Positions 26,036 to 35,141 are shown, counted from the stretch's first letter. The stretch is 64,000 nucleotides of DNA from Muribaculum sp. (GCA_023667055.1 JAMPAV010000003.1:37907-101906), one strand, 5' to 3'. Notes: generated by a model not told the origin, from the letters alone. A program made the numbers and translations.

Positions 26036-27137
26036 TTCTCACCTCCATTTCTTTCTTATGGTCCTCCATATCCTTGATGAATATATCAAAAAGATACCCG
26101 CTGTCTTGTGGTCCGGGGGCACTTTCCGGATGATACTGCACCGAAAATATATGGTCTTTCGCGTTTCTCACTCCCTCTACGGTGTGGTCAAGCAAATTGA
26201 TGTGTGTGATGGTTAGTTCGGTGTATTCCACTGATTCCGGCCTCACGGCATAATTATGGTTTTGGGAGGTAATCTCGATTTTTCCGTTAAGTAGATTTTT
26301 TACCGGATGGTTGCCTCCCCGGTGGCCGAATTTCAGTTTGTAAGTCTCCGCACCGTAGGCAAGCGATATAATCTGATGTCCAAGGCAAATGCCGAATATG
26401 GGAAGTTGCCCCCTCAGCCGGTTGACGAGGTCTCTCACTTCCGGCACATCCTGTGGATCTCCGGGACCATTAGAGATGAATATTCCGTCTGGCTTGAATG
26501 CCAGAATCTGTTCTGCCGGCATGTCAAAAGGAACTATAATCACATTGCAGCCTCTGGCGTTAAGTGACCGGATGATGTTGTATTTTATGCCGCAGTCTAT
26601 GGCCACAACATTGAATTTCTGATTCTGCGTACGTGAAAACCAGCGTTTCTTGCAACTGACTTTCGCCACCACCTTATGGTCAACCGGAGTAGTCGCTATC
26701 AGTTGAAACACTTCCTCACGTGGCATCTCAATGGGCACAATGGCGGCTCTCATGCATCCCTCATCGCGTATTACCCTTGTCAGTTTGCGAGTGTCGATTC
26801 CGCTTATTGCAGGTATATTAGCCTCTTCAAGGGTCTCGGTCATCGTCTTGGTATAGCGGAAATTCGATGGTGTCTCACAGCATTCCCTCATCACCATTGC
26901 TCCCAGCGTAGGGGATTTGGTCTCAAAGTCATCATCTGTGATTCCGTAATTGCCAATCAGTGGATACGTCATCACGACAATCTGATTCGTGTATGACGGA
27001 TCGGAAAGGATCTCCTGATATCCCACCATCGATGTGTTGAATACCACTTCCCCCACAATGTTTCGCCTTGCGCCGCAACTGTATCCCGGAAACTCCATCC
27101 CGTTTTCCAATACCAATTTTACATCAGCCTCTTTCAT
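26028..27137 (-). CDS. carA: Carbamoyl-phosphate synthase small (glutaminase) subunit
   Basis: Releases ammonia from glutamine and channels it to CarB. The N-terminal CPSase small-chain domain ([18 protein letters not shown]) is followed by a class I glutaminase with the triad Cys in [10 protein letters not shown] and His/Glu in [11 protein letters not shown]. Length (369) is normal. It lies 64 bp downstream of pyrC and overlaps carB. Confidence 0.95.
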   Translation of the reverse strand: MKEADVKLVLENGMEFPGYSCGARRNIVGEVVFNTSMVGYQEILSDPSYTNQIVVMTYPLIGNYGITDDDFETKSPTLGAMVMRECCETPSNFRYTKTMTETLEEANIPAISGIDTRKLTRVIRDEGCMRAAIVPIEMPREEVFQLIATTPVDHKVVAKVSCKKRWFSRTQNQKFNVVAIDCGIKYNIIRSLNARGCNVIIVPFDMPAEQILAFKPDGIFISNGPGDPQDVPEVRDLVNRLRGQLPIFGICLGHQIISLAYGAETYKLKFGHRGGNHPVKNLLNGKIEITSQNHNYAVRPESVEYTELTITHINLLDHTVEGVRNAKDHIFSVQYHPESAPGPQDSGYLFDIFIKDMEDHKKEMEVRNA

Positions 27138-27201
27138 ATTCCTATTCAGAATCTTTTATCTCTTGATTTTTTTACCGTGTCAAGTATTGTGCATTGTTCA
27201 T

Positions 27202-28494
27202 TCATTCAAACAGTTTCATTAGCCTGCCATTATAAATCAGAGTGTCCGGTTTCCCGGTTAGTTGGCATCCATCGAATGGCGTAGCCTTCCCCATAGATAC
27301 AAATTCATTCGGATTTACCGTCCACTCCTCATTCAGATCAAATGCTGCAAAATTTGCTGTCCCCTCCACCGGAAGTCTGAAAATTCTCCTGGGATTGAAA
27401 CACATCAGCTCAAGTAGCCTATCAAGTGTGATGATCCCGGTCTTCACAAGATATGTATAGCATACTCCAAAGGATGTCTCAAGTCCCACTACTCCCATGG
27501 CGCTTCCTTTGAGCCCGCGTGATTTTTCATCAGCAGTGTGAGGGGCGTGATCGGTCGCTATACAGTCGATGGTTCCATCTTTGATTCCCTCAATGAGTGC
27601 CTCGCGGTCTGCCACGCTTCTTATCGGTGGATTCATCTTGAAGCGACCTTCATCCTTTAAATCCTCATCAGAAAATACAAGGTAGTGCGGCCCTGTCTCG
27701 CATGTGACTTTGACCCCACGTTTCTTGGCCTGTCTGATGAGTTCCACACTTTCTTTGGTCGATATGTGGCACACGTGATAGCGGCATCCGGTCTCTTCGG
27801 CCAATTTCAGGTCTCGTTCTATTGGTCCCCATTCGCTTTCACTGCAGATTCCCTTATGACCATGGGTATTGCAATATTCGCCGTCATGTATGTAGCCGCC
27901 TCGCAGTAGGTCGTTGTCCTCGCAGTGTGCTGCTATTACGACGTCAAGTTCTGCCGCTTTCTGCATGGCCTTGCGCATCATTCCTTCATTCTGCACTCCG
28001 CTGCCATCATCGGAAAATGCAACCGCAAGGCTTTTCAGTGCTTTCATATCCACAAGTTCTCTCCCTTTCCTGTCAATTGTTATTGAGGCATAGGGGAGTA
28101 CTTGAATTATGGCATCTTCATGTATATATTTCCATTCTTTTTCGATATGCTCTGTCGTGTCAGGTGTTGGATTAAGGTTTGGCATGGCACATACTGTTGT
28201 GAAACCACCTCTTGCTGCGGCCCGGCTGCCGGTGGCGATCGTTTCCTTGGCCTCGAATCCCGGCTGACGGAAATGTACATGTACGTCACACAGACCGTAT
28301 GTCACCAGTTTCCCTTTCATGTCAAAATTGACTGTTCCTTCGCTTATTATTTCTCCGGGGTTGGTGATTCTGCTGATTTTTCCATTGGTCACTTCCACAT
28401 CCGCCGGCCTTATGCCATCGGAGTCTGCCCATGTCCCTCCTCGCAATATGTAGCGTTCGGGTAGCATGTAGGTTTGAATTTCAGTGGTTGTCAT
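27202..28494 (-). CDS. pyrC: Dihydroorotase (class I)
   Basis: Cyclises carbamoyl aspartate to dihydroorotate. It has the zinc motif CDVHVHFRQPG (HxH, ~69-79), DDGSG, the AAHCEDN His, HVCHIST and the substrate-binding/catalytic Asp in CIATDHAPHT. The 430-residue length and these motifs match the Bacillus-type class I enzyme. It is the first gene of the operon that carries every UMP pathway enzyme, and a promoter, leader ORF and terminator lie immediately upstream. Confidence 0.94.
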   Translation of the reverse strand: MTTTEIQTYMLPERYILRGGTWADSDGIRPADVEVTNGKISRITNPGEIISEGTVNFDMKGKLVTYGLCDVHVHFRQPGFEAKETIATGSRAAARGGFTTVCAMPNLNPTPDTTEHIEKEWKYIHEDAIIQVLPYASITIDRKGRELVDMKALKSLAVAFSDDGSGVQNEGMMRKAMQKAAELDVVIAAHCEDNDLLRGGYIHDGEYCNTHGHKGICSESEWGPIERDLKLAEETGCRYHVCHISTKESVELIRQAKKRGVKVTCETGPHYLVFSDEDLKDEGRFKMNPPIRSVADREALIEGIKDGTIDCIATDHAPHTADEKSRGLKGSAMGVVGLETSFGVCYTYLVKTGIITLDRLLELMCFNPRRIFRLPVEGTANFAAFDLNEEWTVNPNEFVSMGKATPFDGCQLTGKPDTLIYNGRLMKLFE

Positions 28495-28552
28495 CCTTAT
28501 GTCTTTTTCAGTTTTGTGGTTCTTCTAAATATGAAACCATTTGATATACTAC

Positions 28553-28589
28553 AAAAAAACACGCATTCCCCAAAAGGGGGTGCGTGTTT
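28553..28589 (-). terminator. Intrinsic terminator in the pyr operon leader (attenuator)
   Basis: On the minus strand AACACGCA-CCCC pairs with GGGG-TGCGTGTT across a short T-rich loop, followed by seven T. It lies 59 bp before the pyrC start and only one or two bases after the stop of a 17-codon ORF, so a ribosome at that stop would cover the 5' arm. An additional hairpin with a GGAA tetraloop (TATAGCA-GGAA-TGCTGTA) directly precedes it and could pause RNA polymerase. Confidence 0.7.
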
Positions 28590-28590
28590 G

Positions 28591-28644
28591 CTACAGCATT
28601 CCTGCTATATGTTGAGTTCGTATATGTGACAGTTTCCGTTTCAT
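28591..28644 (-). CDS. Putative pyr operon leader peptide (17 aa)
   Basis: ATG AAA CGG ... ATG CTG TAG encodes MKRKLSHIRTQHIAGML. It lies entirely between the promoter box (28652-28659) and the terminator, ends where the terminator stem begins, and its second half overlaps a GGAA-loop hairpin. The arrangement parallels the E. coli pyrBI leader, in which coupling of translation to UTP-sensitive transcription controls attenuation. The ATG is only a few bases from the predicted transcript start, so it would be nearly leaderless, which Bacteroidota tolerate. Expression is not demonstrated. Confidence 0.45.
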   Translation of the reverse strand: MKRKLSHIRTQHIAGML

Positions 28645-28651
28645 ATCGGTG

Positions 28652-28684
28652 CAAAATTACAATTTTTTTCCGATATCCGCAACT
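28652..28684 (-). promoter_or_regulatory. Promoter of the pyrimidine operon
   Basis: TAATTTTG (28652-28659) with TTG 20 bp upstream on the minus strand. It overlaps the intergenic end of the preceding phosphatase gene and reads into the leader and pyrC. Confidence 0.65.
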
Positions 28685-28699
28685 TTTAATCTCGTTTTT

Positions 28700-29191
28700 T
28701 CAATTTTCAAGTTTATTCAGCAGAGTATTGCATCCGTCTTCTATTAGGTCAAGGGCTTTCTCGAATCCCTCTGCCCCTTCGTAATACGGATCCGGCACAC
28801 AGTCTGCCCAAGGATGAAGGGTGAAATAGTCGGCCATTTTCACCACCTTAGTCTCATCATCCGGTGTCGGAGCCATGTGGCGTAGTCTGTCATAATTCGA
28901 GTCATCCATGGCCACTATCAGGTCGAATATGTCAAAATCCGACTCTCTTACTTGGCGTGACCTGTGTGTCAATTCCAGCCCCCTTCTTCTTGCATGGACT
29001 CTCATTCTCGAATCCGGTAAATCTCCTACGTGTCCCCCATATAGTCCGGCGGAATCTATTTCAAATTTATCCGCAACTCCTCGCTCTTCCACAAGTCTTT
29101 CCATCACACCTTGGGCTGCCGGACTCCGGCATATATTTCCAAGGCACACAAACAATATTTTTGTCTTATCTTTAATTCCCTTATCTTCCAT
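28700..29191 (-). CDS. Low-molecular-weight protein tyrosine phosphatase
   Basis: A 163-residue LMW-PTP. The P-loop FVCLGNICRSPAA (CxGNxCRS, near residues 14-26) and the C-terminal general acid in VPDPYYEG are both present. Such enzymes dephosphorylate phosphotyrosine proteins; in bacteria they often regulate polysaccharide kinases, although no such kinase is adjacent. It follows the membrane protein gene by about 90 bp on the same strand. The C-terminus extends to NKLEN just before the pyr promoter. Confidence 0.9.
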   Translation of the reverse strand: MEDKGIKDKTKILFVCLGNICRSPAAQGVMERLVEERGVADKFEIDSAGLYGGHVGDLPDSRMRVHARRRGLELTHRSRQVRESDFDIFDLIVAMDDSNYDRLRHMAPTPDDETKVVKMADYFTLHPWADCVPDPYYEGAEGFEKALDLIEDGCNTLLNKLEN

Positions 29192-29284
29192 AATATTTTA
29201 TTTTCACAATTATGATTTCTCAAAAAATGGAGTCATTGGCATTGATATTTTGTTCTGTTCTTCGCCTGTATGGCGGAGGTTTTC

Positions 29285-30514
29285 TCATCCCCAGAATAGA
29301 TAGGCTATGAAGATGGCAGCAAGCGCCCCGGTGAAATCAGCCAAAAGCGCATATCCGGCAGCATATCTTGTTTTCATCACTCCCACCGAACCGAAATATA
29401 CCGCCAATATGTAAAAGGTGGTGTCGGTGCTTCCTCTCACCACCGCTGCCAACCGACTGACAAAGGCATCCGCTCCCTCGGCTTTCATCACATCAAGCAT
29501 CATCGCGCAACTCCCGCTTCCGCTCAGCGGTTTCATCAGCATTGTCGGCAATGCTCCTACCCATTCTGTGTCAATCCCAAATGCTCCGAGGGAAGTAGCC
29601 ACAAAATTGGTGGCTGCATCAAGTGCTCCTGAGGCCCTGAACATTCCTATAGCAACCAGTATTGCCACAAGATATGGTATAATACTTACCGCCGTCTTGA
29701 ATCCTTCTTTCGCTCCCTCTATGAAACAGTCATACACGTTCAGCTTCTTTCTAATTCCGGCAAGTATAAAGATGATTATTACGCTGAAAAGTATGAAATT
29801 GGCTCCGAAGGTGGAATATTTTTCCACTGTTTCTGTCGGTAATGTGGAAAACCACCATGCAATTCCTCCCACCAATAATGCGATGCCGCCAAGCCAACTC
29901 CAGACGACTCTGTCCATTCTTATCCTTTGTTTAAGGCAAAGTGCTGTCAATCCTACCAATGTGGCAATTGCTGTGGCAAGTAAAATGGGTATAAATACAT
30001 CTGTGGGATTGGATGCTCCTCCCTGAGCCCTATACATCATGATACTTACAGGTATAAGACACAAACCGCTGCTGTTTAGCACCAAAAACATTATCATCGC
30101 ATCCGTCGCAGTGTCTTTTTTCTTATTCAGGGTTTGCATCTCCTGCATGGCCCTGAGTCCCATTGGGGTTGCAGCATTGTCAAGCCCGAGCATGTTGGCG
30201 GAAAGATTCATGAAAATGGCTCCCATGGCAGGATGGTCTTTTGGTATTCCGGGAAAAAGTCGTGCGAATAATGGGCTTACAAGTCGTGACATCATGCTTA
30301 TCACTCCTGCCTTTTCACCTATCTTCATGATTCCCATCCAAAGTGAAAGGATGCCAGTGAGTCCTATCGAAATCTCGAATGCAAAAGAGGCTTGACCGAA
30401 TGAGGCGTTCATGATATCACTCCAGATTGCCGTGTCACCGCTCACAAGAGACGTCCCTATAGCCATAAGAAAGGCCACAATCAGAAAACCTATCCAAATA
30501 TAATTAAGTATCAT
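29285..30514 (-). CDS. Spore-maturation-like (SpmA-SpmB fused) nucleoside-recognition membrane protein
   Basis: A 409-residue polytopic membrane protein with two Gate (nucleoside-recognition) halves corresponding to SpmA and SpmB fused in one chain: residues ~40-200 with MGIMKIGEKAGVISMMSRL and ANMLGLDNAATPMGLRAM, and ~240-409 with YDCFIEGAKEGFKTAVSII and RLAAVVRGSTDTTFYILAV. In non-sporulating Bacteroidota its role is unknown; a transport function is likely. It begins 6 bp after the ABC ATPase gene and probably belongs to the same transcript. Confidence 0.85.
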   Translation of the reverse strand: MILNYIWIGFLIVAFLMAIGTSLVSGDTAIWSDIMNASFGQASFAFEISIGLTGILSLWMGIMKIGEKAGVISMMSRLVSPLFARLFPGIPKDHPAMGAIFMNLSANMLGLDNAATPMGLRAMQEMQTLNKKKDTATDAMIMFLVLNSSGLCLIPVSIMMYRAQGGASNPTDVFIPILLATAIATLVGLTALCLKQRIRMDRVVWSWLGGIALLVGGIAWWFSTLPTETVEKYSTFGANFILFSVIIIFILAGIRKKLNVYDCFIEGAKEGFKTAVSIIPYLVAILVAIGMFRASGALDAATNFVATSLGAFGIDTEWVGALPTMLMKPLSGSGSCAMMLDVMKAEGADAFVSRLAAVVRGSTDTTFYILAVYFGSVGVMKTRYAAGYALLADFTGALAAIFIAYLFWG

Positions 30515-30520
30515 GGATAA

Positions 30521-31219
30521 TCAGATTGTTTCTATGCACTCATCGCATGATTGCGCATAGTGCATAGTGCATAGTGCATTGTTGAAAATTCCTCTGTTCA
30601 CTATAAATTGGCGATTGGCCATTTGGGAAATCACCGACATTTCATGACTTACCAATATTATGGTGTGGCTCTTTGCCAGCTCTTTTATCATAGCATAGAT
30701 TTGCACCTCAAAATCTTTGTCAACATAGCTGAGTGGCTCATCAAGCACAATTACTTCCGGTCCTGAAACAAGAGCTCTTGCCAAAAGCGTTCGTTGGAGT
30801 TGTCCTCCTGACAGTTCCCCTACCGTTTTCTCCAGAATGCACGATACTCCGCATTTCTCTACTATGCGGATGAAATCTTTGTCATCGGCGGCTGTCCGGC
30901 GGTGAAAAAGTTTTGAGGTCTGACCTGATTTTATTACTTCCGCAACTGTTATTGGAAATCTTGTGTCGATATTGCTTTTTTGCGGTAGATAGCCTATCCT
31001 CAGTTGCTTTGTTGGCATTCCTGTTATGTCATAATATGTCACTTCTCCCGAATTGGGCTTCAGCAACTTCAGTATGGTCCTGAGCAGCGTGGTTTTACCT
31101 CCGCCGTTAGGCCCTGTGATGGCAATGAAATCGCCTCGCTCTATTGTCAGCGAAGCATTGGCGAGAATATTCTCTCTGTCATATCTCACCGTCACATCCT
31201 TAATATCTATCAATTTCAT
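30521..31219 (-). CDS. Metal-type ABC transporter ATP-binding protein (ZnuC/MntA-like)
   Basis: A 232-residue ABC ATPase: Walker A GPNGGGKTTLL, signature LSGGQLQRTLLARAL, Walker B VIVLDEPLSYVD and the switch His in ILVSHEM. Closest in pattern to the zinc/manganese subfamily, which fits the binding lipoprotein encoded just upstream (20-bp overlap). No ABC-3 type permease gene follows; a spore-maturation-like membrane protein is there instead. The last ~20 residues (NNALCTMHYAQSCDECIETI) are encoded by a tandem GCATAGT repeat rather than conserved sequence. Confidence 0.88.
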   Translation of the reverse strand: MKLIDIKDVTVRYDRENILANASLTIERGDFIAITGPNGGGKTTLLRTILKLLKPNSGEVTYYDITGMPTKQLRIGYLPQKSNIDTRFPITVAEVIKSGQTSKLFHRRTAADDKDFIRIVEKCGVSCILEKTVGELSGGQLQRTLLARALVSGPEVIVLDEPLSYVDKDFEVQIYAMIKELAKSHTIILVSHEMSVISQMANRQFIVNRGIFNNALCTMHYAQSCDECIETI

Positions 31220-32066
31220 GAGATATTCGCATTAGGTCATCAAGCCATGACATGGAGTTAAGCGAAACCTTAATGGTATCGACTTTGAGTTGACGCGCTA
31301 TGTCGGAATCTGATGTATATTCATGTTCTTTCTCCACCACCATCACTCCGGGCTTCGACTCCGCAGCTTCGTCCATTCTTTCTTTCAGTTGCTTCGGCGA
31401 GGTCTCTTTCCCCGCGTCATTTAGTGCAAGTTGTCTTACTCCGTAGTCTCTGGCGTAGTATTCCAGCGAAGGGTGTCTTATCACAAATGGTTTCCCTCTA
31501 AGGTTCATTCTCTCTATGGAGTCATCAAATGCGGTCAATCGCTTCTTTAATTTTTCCCCATTCGATTTGAATATTGCCTTTTTTTCAGGATACATGGATG
31601 TTAGTGTATTCTCCATGTTTTCTGCTATTTTGAGGCAGTTCTTTATCGATGCCAATATATGTGGGTCGAAATTGTTGGAATGTTCTTCATGATATATATT
31701 GCCATGGGAGTCATAGATTTTTTCTATGTCTCTTGCACTGTCCGAAATCGTAAGCCCCGGAAAATTTTTCTTTATGTTGTCGGTTAGAGACTGCTCAAAG
31801 CCCCCTGTGCCGAGCGTGAAATATACAGCAGCATCGCCAAGGTTCTTCATGGTCGCGACAGATGGTTGGTATGTTTCGGGGTCACTCCCCGACGGCAAAA
31901 GCGTGATTACTTCCACATCTTCTCCTGCTATCTGTCTTGCCATCCATGCCTGCGGCTCAAAACTTACAGCGATTGCATCGCGAGTCTTCTCATGACTTGC
32001 GATGCAACCGCCAAGTATCATTGCTATGCAAAGGGTGCAGATAAGTCTTGATATTTGCAATTCCAA
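31200..32066 (-). CDS. Metal-binding lipoprotein of ABC transporter (ZnuA/TroA-like)
   Basis: A 288-residue cluster A-I binding protein. Signal peptide with lipobox LGGC (Cys21) places it on a membrane. The family framework is visible: VEVITLLPSGSDPETYQPS, FDPHILASIKNC, FVIRHPSLEYYARDYG and the C-terminal VVEKEH. The first metal-ligand motif is DPETYQPS rather than the usual DPHxYEPT, so a Glu stands where most homologues have His; the other His positions (DPH and RHP) remain. Zinc or manganese is likely but undecided. Its gene overlaps the ATPase gene by 20 bp. Confidence 0.85.
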   Translation of the reverse strand: MELQISRLICTLCIAMILGGCIASHEKTRDAIAVSFEPQAWMARQIAGEDVEVITLLPSGSDPETYQPSVATMKNLGDAAVYFTLGTGGFEQSLTDNIKKNFPGLTISDSARDIEKIYDSHGNIYHEEHSNNFDPHILASIKNCLKIAENMENTLTSMYPEKKAIFKSNGEKLKKRLTAFDDSIERMNLRGKPFVIRHPSLEYYARDYGVRQLALNDAGKETSPKQLKERMDEAAESKPGVMVVEKEHEYTSDSDIARQLKVDTIKVSLNSMSWLDDLMRISHEIDRY

Positions 32067-32146
32067 TTTTTATTTCTTTTGATGGATTCCTTATGATATT
32101 TATAGCCAGTTAATTCTCAATTCTCAATTCTCAATTCTCAATTATA

Positions 32147-33280
32147 TCATATCTTCCTTATTCCCATTATCTCCCTCACATCTTTCAGCGTGTTGGCTGC
32201 ATATTCGCGTGCTCGTTCAGCTCCCTGTGCCACAATCTTCGACAGGTATTCGTCATTGTCGCGTATATCAAGGATTCTTTGGCGTATTGGGAGCGTCACT
32301 TTCAGCATGTCTTCGGCCAGCTGCTTCTTCAGGTCTCCATAGCGGATACTGCAGTCGGCGTATGCCTTGCGGAAATGGTCGGTAGTGTCTTTTCCGCTCA
32401 CAAGGTCCATGAGTGTGAAAAGGTTTTCTACAGGTTGCGACACCGGTGAGTTGGGTTCCTGGGGTCCTGCATCTGTCACTGCCCTCATCACTTTCTTGCG
32501 GAGTGTCTTCTCATCGTCTATCAGATATATGCAGTTGCCCTCGCTCTTGCCCATCTTGCCGCTGCCATCGAGCCCCGGAACCTTGATTGCCTCACCTCCA
32601 AAATTGAAGTTTACAGGCTCATGGAAGTAATCCACTCCATAGAAGGAATTGAAACGGCGTCCGAAACGGCGGGTGAGTTCAAGGTGCTGTTCCTGGTCCT
32701 TGCCCACCGGTACATAGTCAGCGTGGTGTATAAGGATATCCACTGCCATAAGGGTAGGGTAGGTGAGGAGTCCTGCATTTACTCTTGCGTTGTTGTTCTG
32801 GTTGCCTATGATTTCTTTCTCTATTTCATCTCCCTCGGAGGTGATGCCAAGAGCCTTCCGCGCCTTGTCTTTGAAGGATGCAGTGCGCATCAGTTCGCCG
32901 ATGCCCACATGCATGTTCAGAAGCAGGTACATTTCAGAAATCTCCGGTATATCGCTCTGCACATAGAGGATGTTTTTTTCCGGATCAAGACCCGCTGCAA
33001 GATATTCTGCAAGTATTTGTTTCACACTCTCATGAAGAGCCTTCGGATCCGGGTTGGTGGTCAGTGCATGAAGGTCTGCAATGAAGTAGCGGCTGTCATA
33101 GTCATCCTGCATCTTCACAAATTTCTGGAGAGCTCCATAATAGTTGCCCAAATGAAGATTGCCAGTAGATCGGATGCCGCTCAGCACCACCTTTTTGCTG
33201 CCGTCCGGCCTCAGGTTGCTTGTAGCCGGTGCTGCTTTTGTCTGCTCTGTATTTGCGTTTGTCGTGTTGTCAGAATTCAT
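32147..33280 (-). CDS. trpS: Tryptophanyl-tRNA synthetase
   Basis: Class I synthetase of 377 residues. The HIGH-type motif is STGNLHLGNYYGAL (~39-52), and the KMSKS-type motif is GKMGKSEGNCI (~240-250). A low-complexity Asn/Thr-rich N-terminal extension of ~25 residues precedes the family core. A good promoter lies just upstream. After the stop there is a short tract of ATTCTCA repeats. Confidence 0.95.
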   Translation of the reverse strand: MNSDNTTNANTEQTKAAPATSNLRPDGSKKVVLSGIRSTGNLHLGNYYGALQKFVKMQDDYDSRYFIADLHALTTNPDPKALHESVKQILAEYLAAGLDPEKNILYVQSDIPEISEMYLLLNMHVGIGELMRTASFKDKARKALGITSEGDEIEKEIIGNQNNNARVNAGLLTYPTLMAVDILIHHADYVPVGKDQEQHLELTRRFGRRFNSFYGVDYFHEPVNFNFGGEAIKVPGLDGSGKMGKSEGNCIYLIDDEKTLRKKVMRAVTDAGPQEPNSPVSQPVENLFTLMDLVSGKDTTDHFRKAYADCSIRYGDLKKQLAEDMLKVTLPIRQRILDIRDNDEYLSKIVAQGAERAREYAANTLKDVREIMGIRKI

Positions 33281-33297
33281 AATTAATCATTTTTATG

Positions 33298-33330
33298 CAA
33301 AATTAATCATTATTCTGCATTTTCGCAAAT
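33298..33330 (-). promoter_or_regulatory. Promoter of trpS
   Basis: TAATTTTG (33298-33305) and TTTG with exactly 20 bp between them on the minus strand, a near-perfect Bacteroidota promoter 18 bp before the trpS ATG. Confidence 0.7.
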
Positions 33331-33386
33331 TTTTTCTGCATCCCGCATCATCAATTGTGCATTGTGCATTGTGCATTGAGCATTGC

Positions 33387-33962
33387 TTAAAGGTTGAAAT
33401 AATAAGTCCCCGTCGAAAGATTCACATACCAATCGTAAGTCACTCCTCGGAGCACGTATGTAGTCTGATATGCTGATATGTCAAGGCTTCCGTCCCAGGC
33501 CCTGGTCCATGGATTCCATGCATCCATTACTGTCACATCATAGAATGCACCTCCCCACTGCCATTGCACTATTATAGGAATTGTTTCCCATACCCCCTGT
33601 GCATCATAGCCTACAGCCACAAGATGAGAGATTCCATTATTGAAATTCATCTGAGGTGGATTATCTGGACCTGAAAATGCACCCGGTCCCCACGTACCTC
33701 CCGTCATCATCCCGCAGCTCTGTCCCCACATAGGCATATTCGGCCCAAAACCGTTCCCGGTCCATCCCGGTCCGTTGACTCCGATACCGGGTCCGTTAAA
33801 ACCATTTCCGTTCCCTCTCCAATTTGCCTGTCGGTTGGTTGAGGTGTTTCTTGATCCCGTGTTGGGCGGTGACGTGTAGTTTTGCTCGTACGCCTTGAAA
33901 TTCTGTGCCATCCCCGTGATTGAAAAGGCAATCATCAACAATATTCCCAATATCTTTTTCAT
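33387..33962 (-). CDS. Secreted Gly/Asn-rich protein, unknown function
   Basis: The start MKKILGILLMIAFSITGMAQ gives a standard signal peptide; an ATG 48 bp further upstream would put 16 unlikely residues before it. The mature protein has a Gly/Asn/Pro-rich segment (~40-110, with repeated NGxG and GPGxxG) and an aromatic-rich C-terminal part (VVQWQWGG-like, WNPWTRAWDG, YDWYVNLSTGTYYFNL). Likely exported and beta-rich. No family recognised. It lies between mdh and trpS and is followed by a GCATTGT repeat tract. Confidence 0.65.
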   Translation of the reverse strand: MKKILGILLMIAFSITGMAQNFKAYEQNYTSPPNTGSRNTSTNRQANWRGNGNGFNGPGIGVNGPGWTGNGFGPNMPMWGQSCGMMTGGTWGPGAFSGPDNPPQMNFNNGISHLVAVGYDAQGVWETIPIIVQWQWGGAFYDVTVMDAWNPWTRAWDGSLDISAYQTTYVLRGVTYDWYVNLSTGTYYFNL

Positions 33963-34068
33963 AGCATTCTCTTTTAAGCACGGTGGGCGACCCTTCCAGC
34001 CGCCCACCACTGTATATCACCAATTTTAATGGCTTATCCAATAAAATAAACCTATAAACCTATAAACT

Positions 34069-35067
34069 CTATAAGTTTGGATTAATCTTACTCCATTCCG
34101 AAATCGGCGGCATGATTCCGAGTGAGATCACTTCATCCCTCAATTCGCATAGGTGCTTGTAGCTTTGGTCAAGTTCCTTTTCTTCTTCCGCAGTTCCTGT
34201 CATCGGCTGCACTGTCACTCCGTTCTTGTCAATGGTTGTCTCCATCGCCATCATTATGTGTTGGAACCTGTCGTTGTTAACGTATGTTCCTACCGGCCAA
34301 CGGAACATTGCTCCACCCATGGCTGCCTCTATCATCTCTATGGAGAGGAGCGCCGGACTTTGGAAAGAACTTCTTCCCCTGAGGTCGATTATTCGTTTTC
34401 CGCCTTGGATCACCCGTTGTTTCAGATCTTCCCATGCCTGCTTGGTAAGGGGTTCCGTGCCTATGAAGTCAACCAAAGGTTTGCCGTTTACTTTTGCGGT
34501 CGAGGCATATACTGCCATTTGTTCTCCATGTCCGCCGTATGTCCTGGCATTCACGATATTGTCCGGGTTCACTTTCAGTTGTTTTGCCAGTTCGTTGCGT
34601 AATCGCGTGCTGTCAAGTGCTGCAAGTGTTGAGACTTGGCTCGGTTTCAGACCACTGTAAAGTAATGTGATGAGGCCGGTTATGTCTGCCGGGTTGAATA
34701 TTACCACAATATGTTTCACGTCGGGGCAGTATTCCTTCACCTTCTTGCCGAAATCTTCCGCAATCAGTGCATTCCCTTTTAGCAGGTCCTCACGTGTCAT
34801 GCCGGCTTTTCGCGCAGCTCCTCCAGAGTTGACAATGTATTTCGCTCCCTTGAGTGCTTCGGCTTCATCGGTGGTGTAAGTCAGTTTAAGTCCCTCGAAT
34901 CCGCACTGAAGCAACTCTTCGGCCACACCTTCGAGTCCCGGCCCGTAAGGGTCGTAAAGACAAATGTTTGGAGTAAGTTTCTTAAGAATGGCTGTTTGTG
35001 CCATATTGCTGCCGATCATGCCGGCCGCTCCGATGATGACGAGTTTGTCGTCGCTCAGATATTCCAT
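34069..35067 (-). CDS. mdh: Malate dehydrogenase
   Basis: NAD-dependent oxidation of malate. A 332-residue LDH/MDH-fold protein: NAD motif VIIGAAGMIGSNMA (~10-23), the substrate Arg loop GGAARKAGMTREDLL, FNPADITG, and the catalytic His in ARTYGGHGEQMAV. The C-terminus is longer than in many MDHs, as is usual in Bacteroidales. Stop and downstream gap carry CCTATAAAC repeats. Upstream is a strong 13-bp hairpin separating it from the thioredoxin gene. Confidence 0.92.
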   Translation of the reverse strand: MEYLSDDKLVIIGAAGMIGSNMAQTAILKKLTPNICLYDPYGPGLEGVAEELLQCGFEGLKLTYTTDEAEALKGAKYIVNSGGAARKAGMTREDLLKGNALIAEDFGKKVKEYCPDVKHIVVIFNPADITGLITLLYSGLKPSQVSTLAALDSTRLRNELAKQLKVNPDNIVNARTYGGHGEQMAVYASTAKVNGKPLVDFIGTEPLTKQAWEDLKQRVIQGGKRIIDLRGRSSFQSPALLSIEMIEAAMGGAMFRWPVGTYVNNDRFQHIMMAMETTIDKNGVTVQPMTGTAEEEKELDQSYKHLCELRDEVISLGIMPPISEWSKINPNL

Positions 35068-35082
35068 GGTTTTTATAAAATT

Positions 35083-35112
35083 AAGCGTTGATATTCTGCA
35101 ATATCAACGCTT
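35083..35112. terminator. 13-bp perfect hairpin between the thioredoxin gene and mdh
   Basis: AAGCGTTGATATT and its exact complement around a CTGC loop. A short T tract follows on each strand (CTTTTC on plus, TTAATTTT on minus), so it probably terminates the minus-strand transcript of the upstream thioredoxin gene. Confidence 0.6.
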
Positions 35113-35141
35113 TTCTTCTCTGTTGGGTTCAAAATTTACTT

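Noticed and set aside
28553..28684. PyrR-binding anti-antiterminator
   Set aside because: I see no PyrR-type binding loop and no pyrR gene in the window; a leader-peptide/terminator arrangement is simpler.
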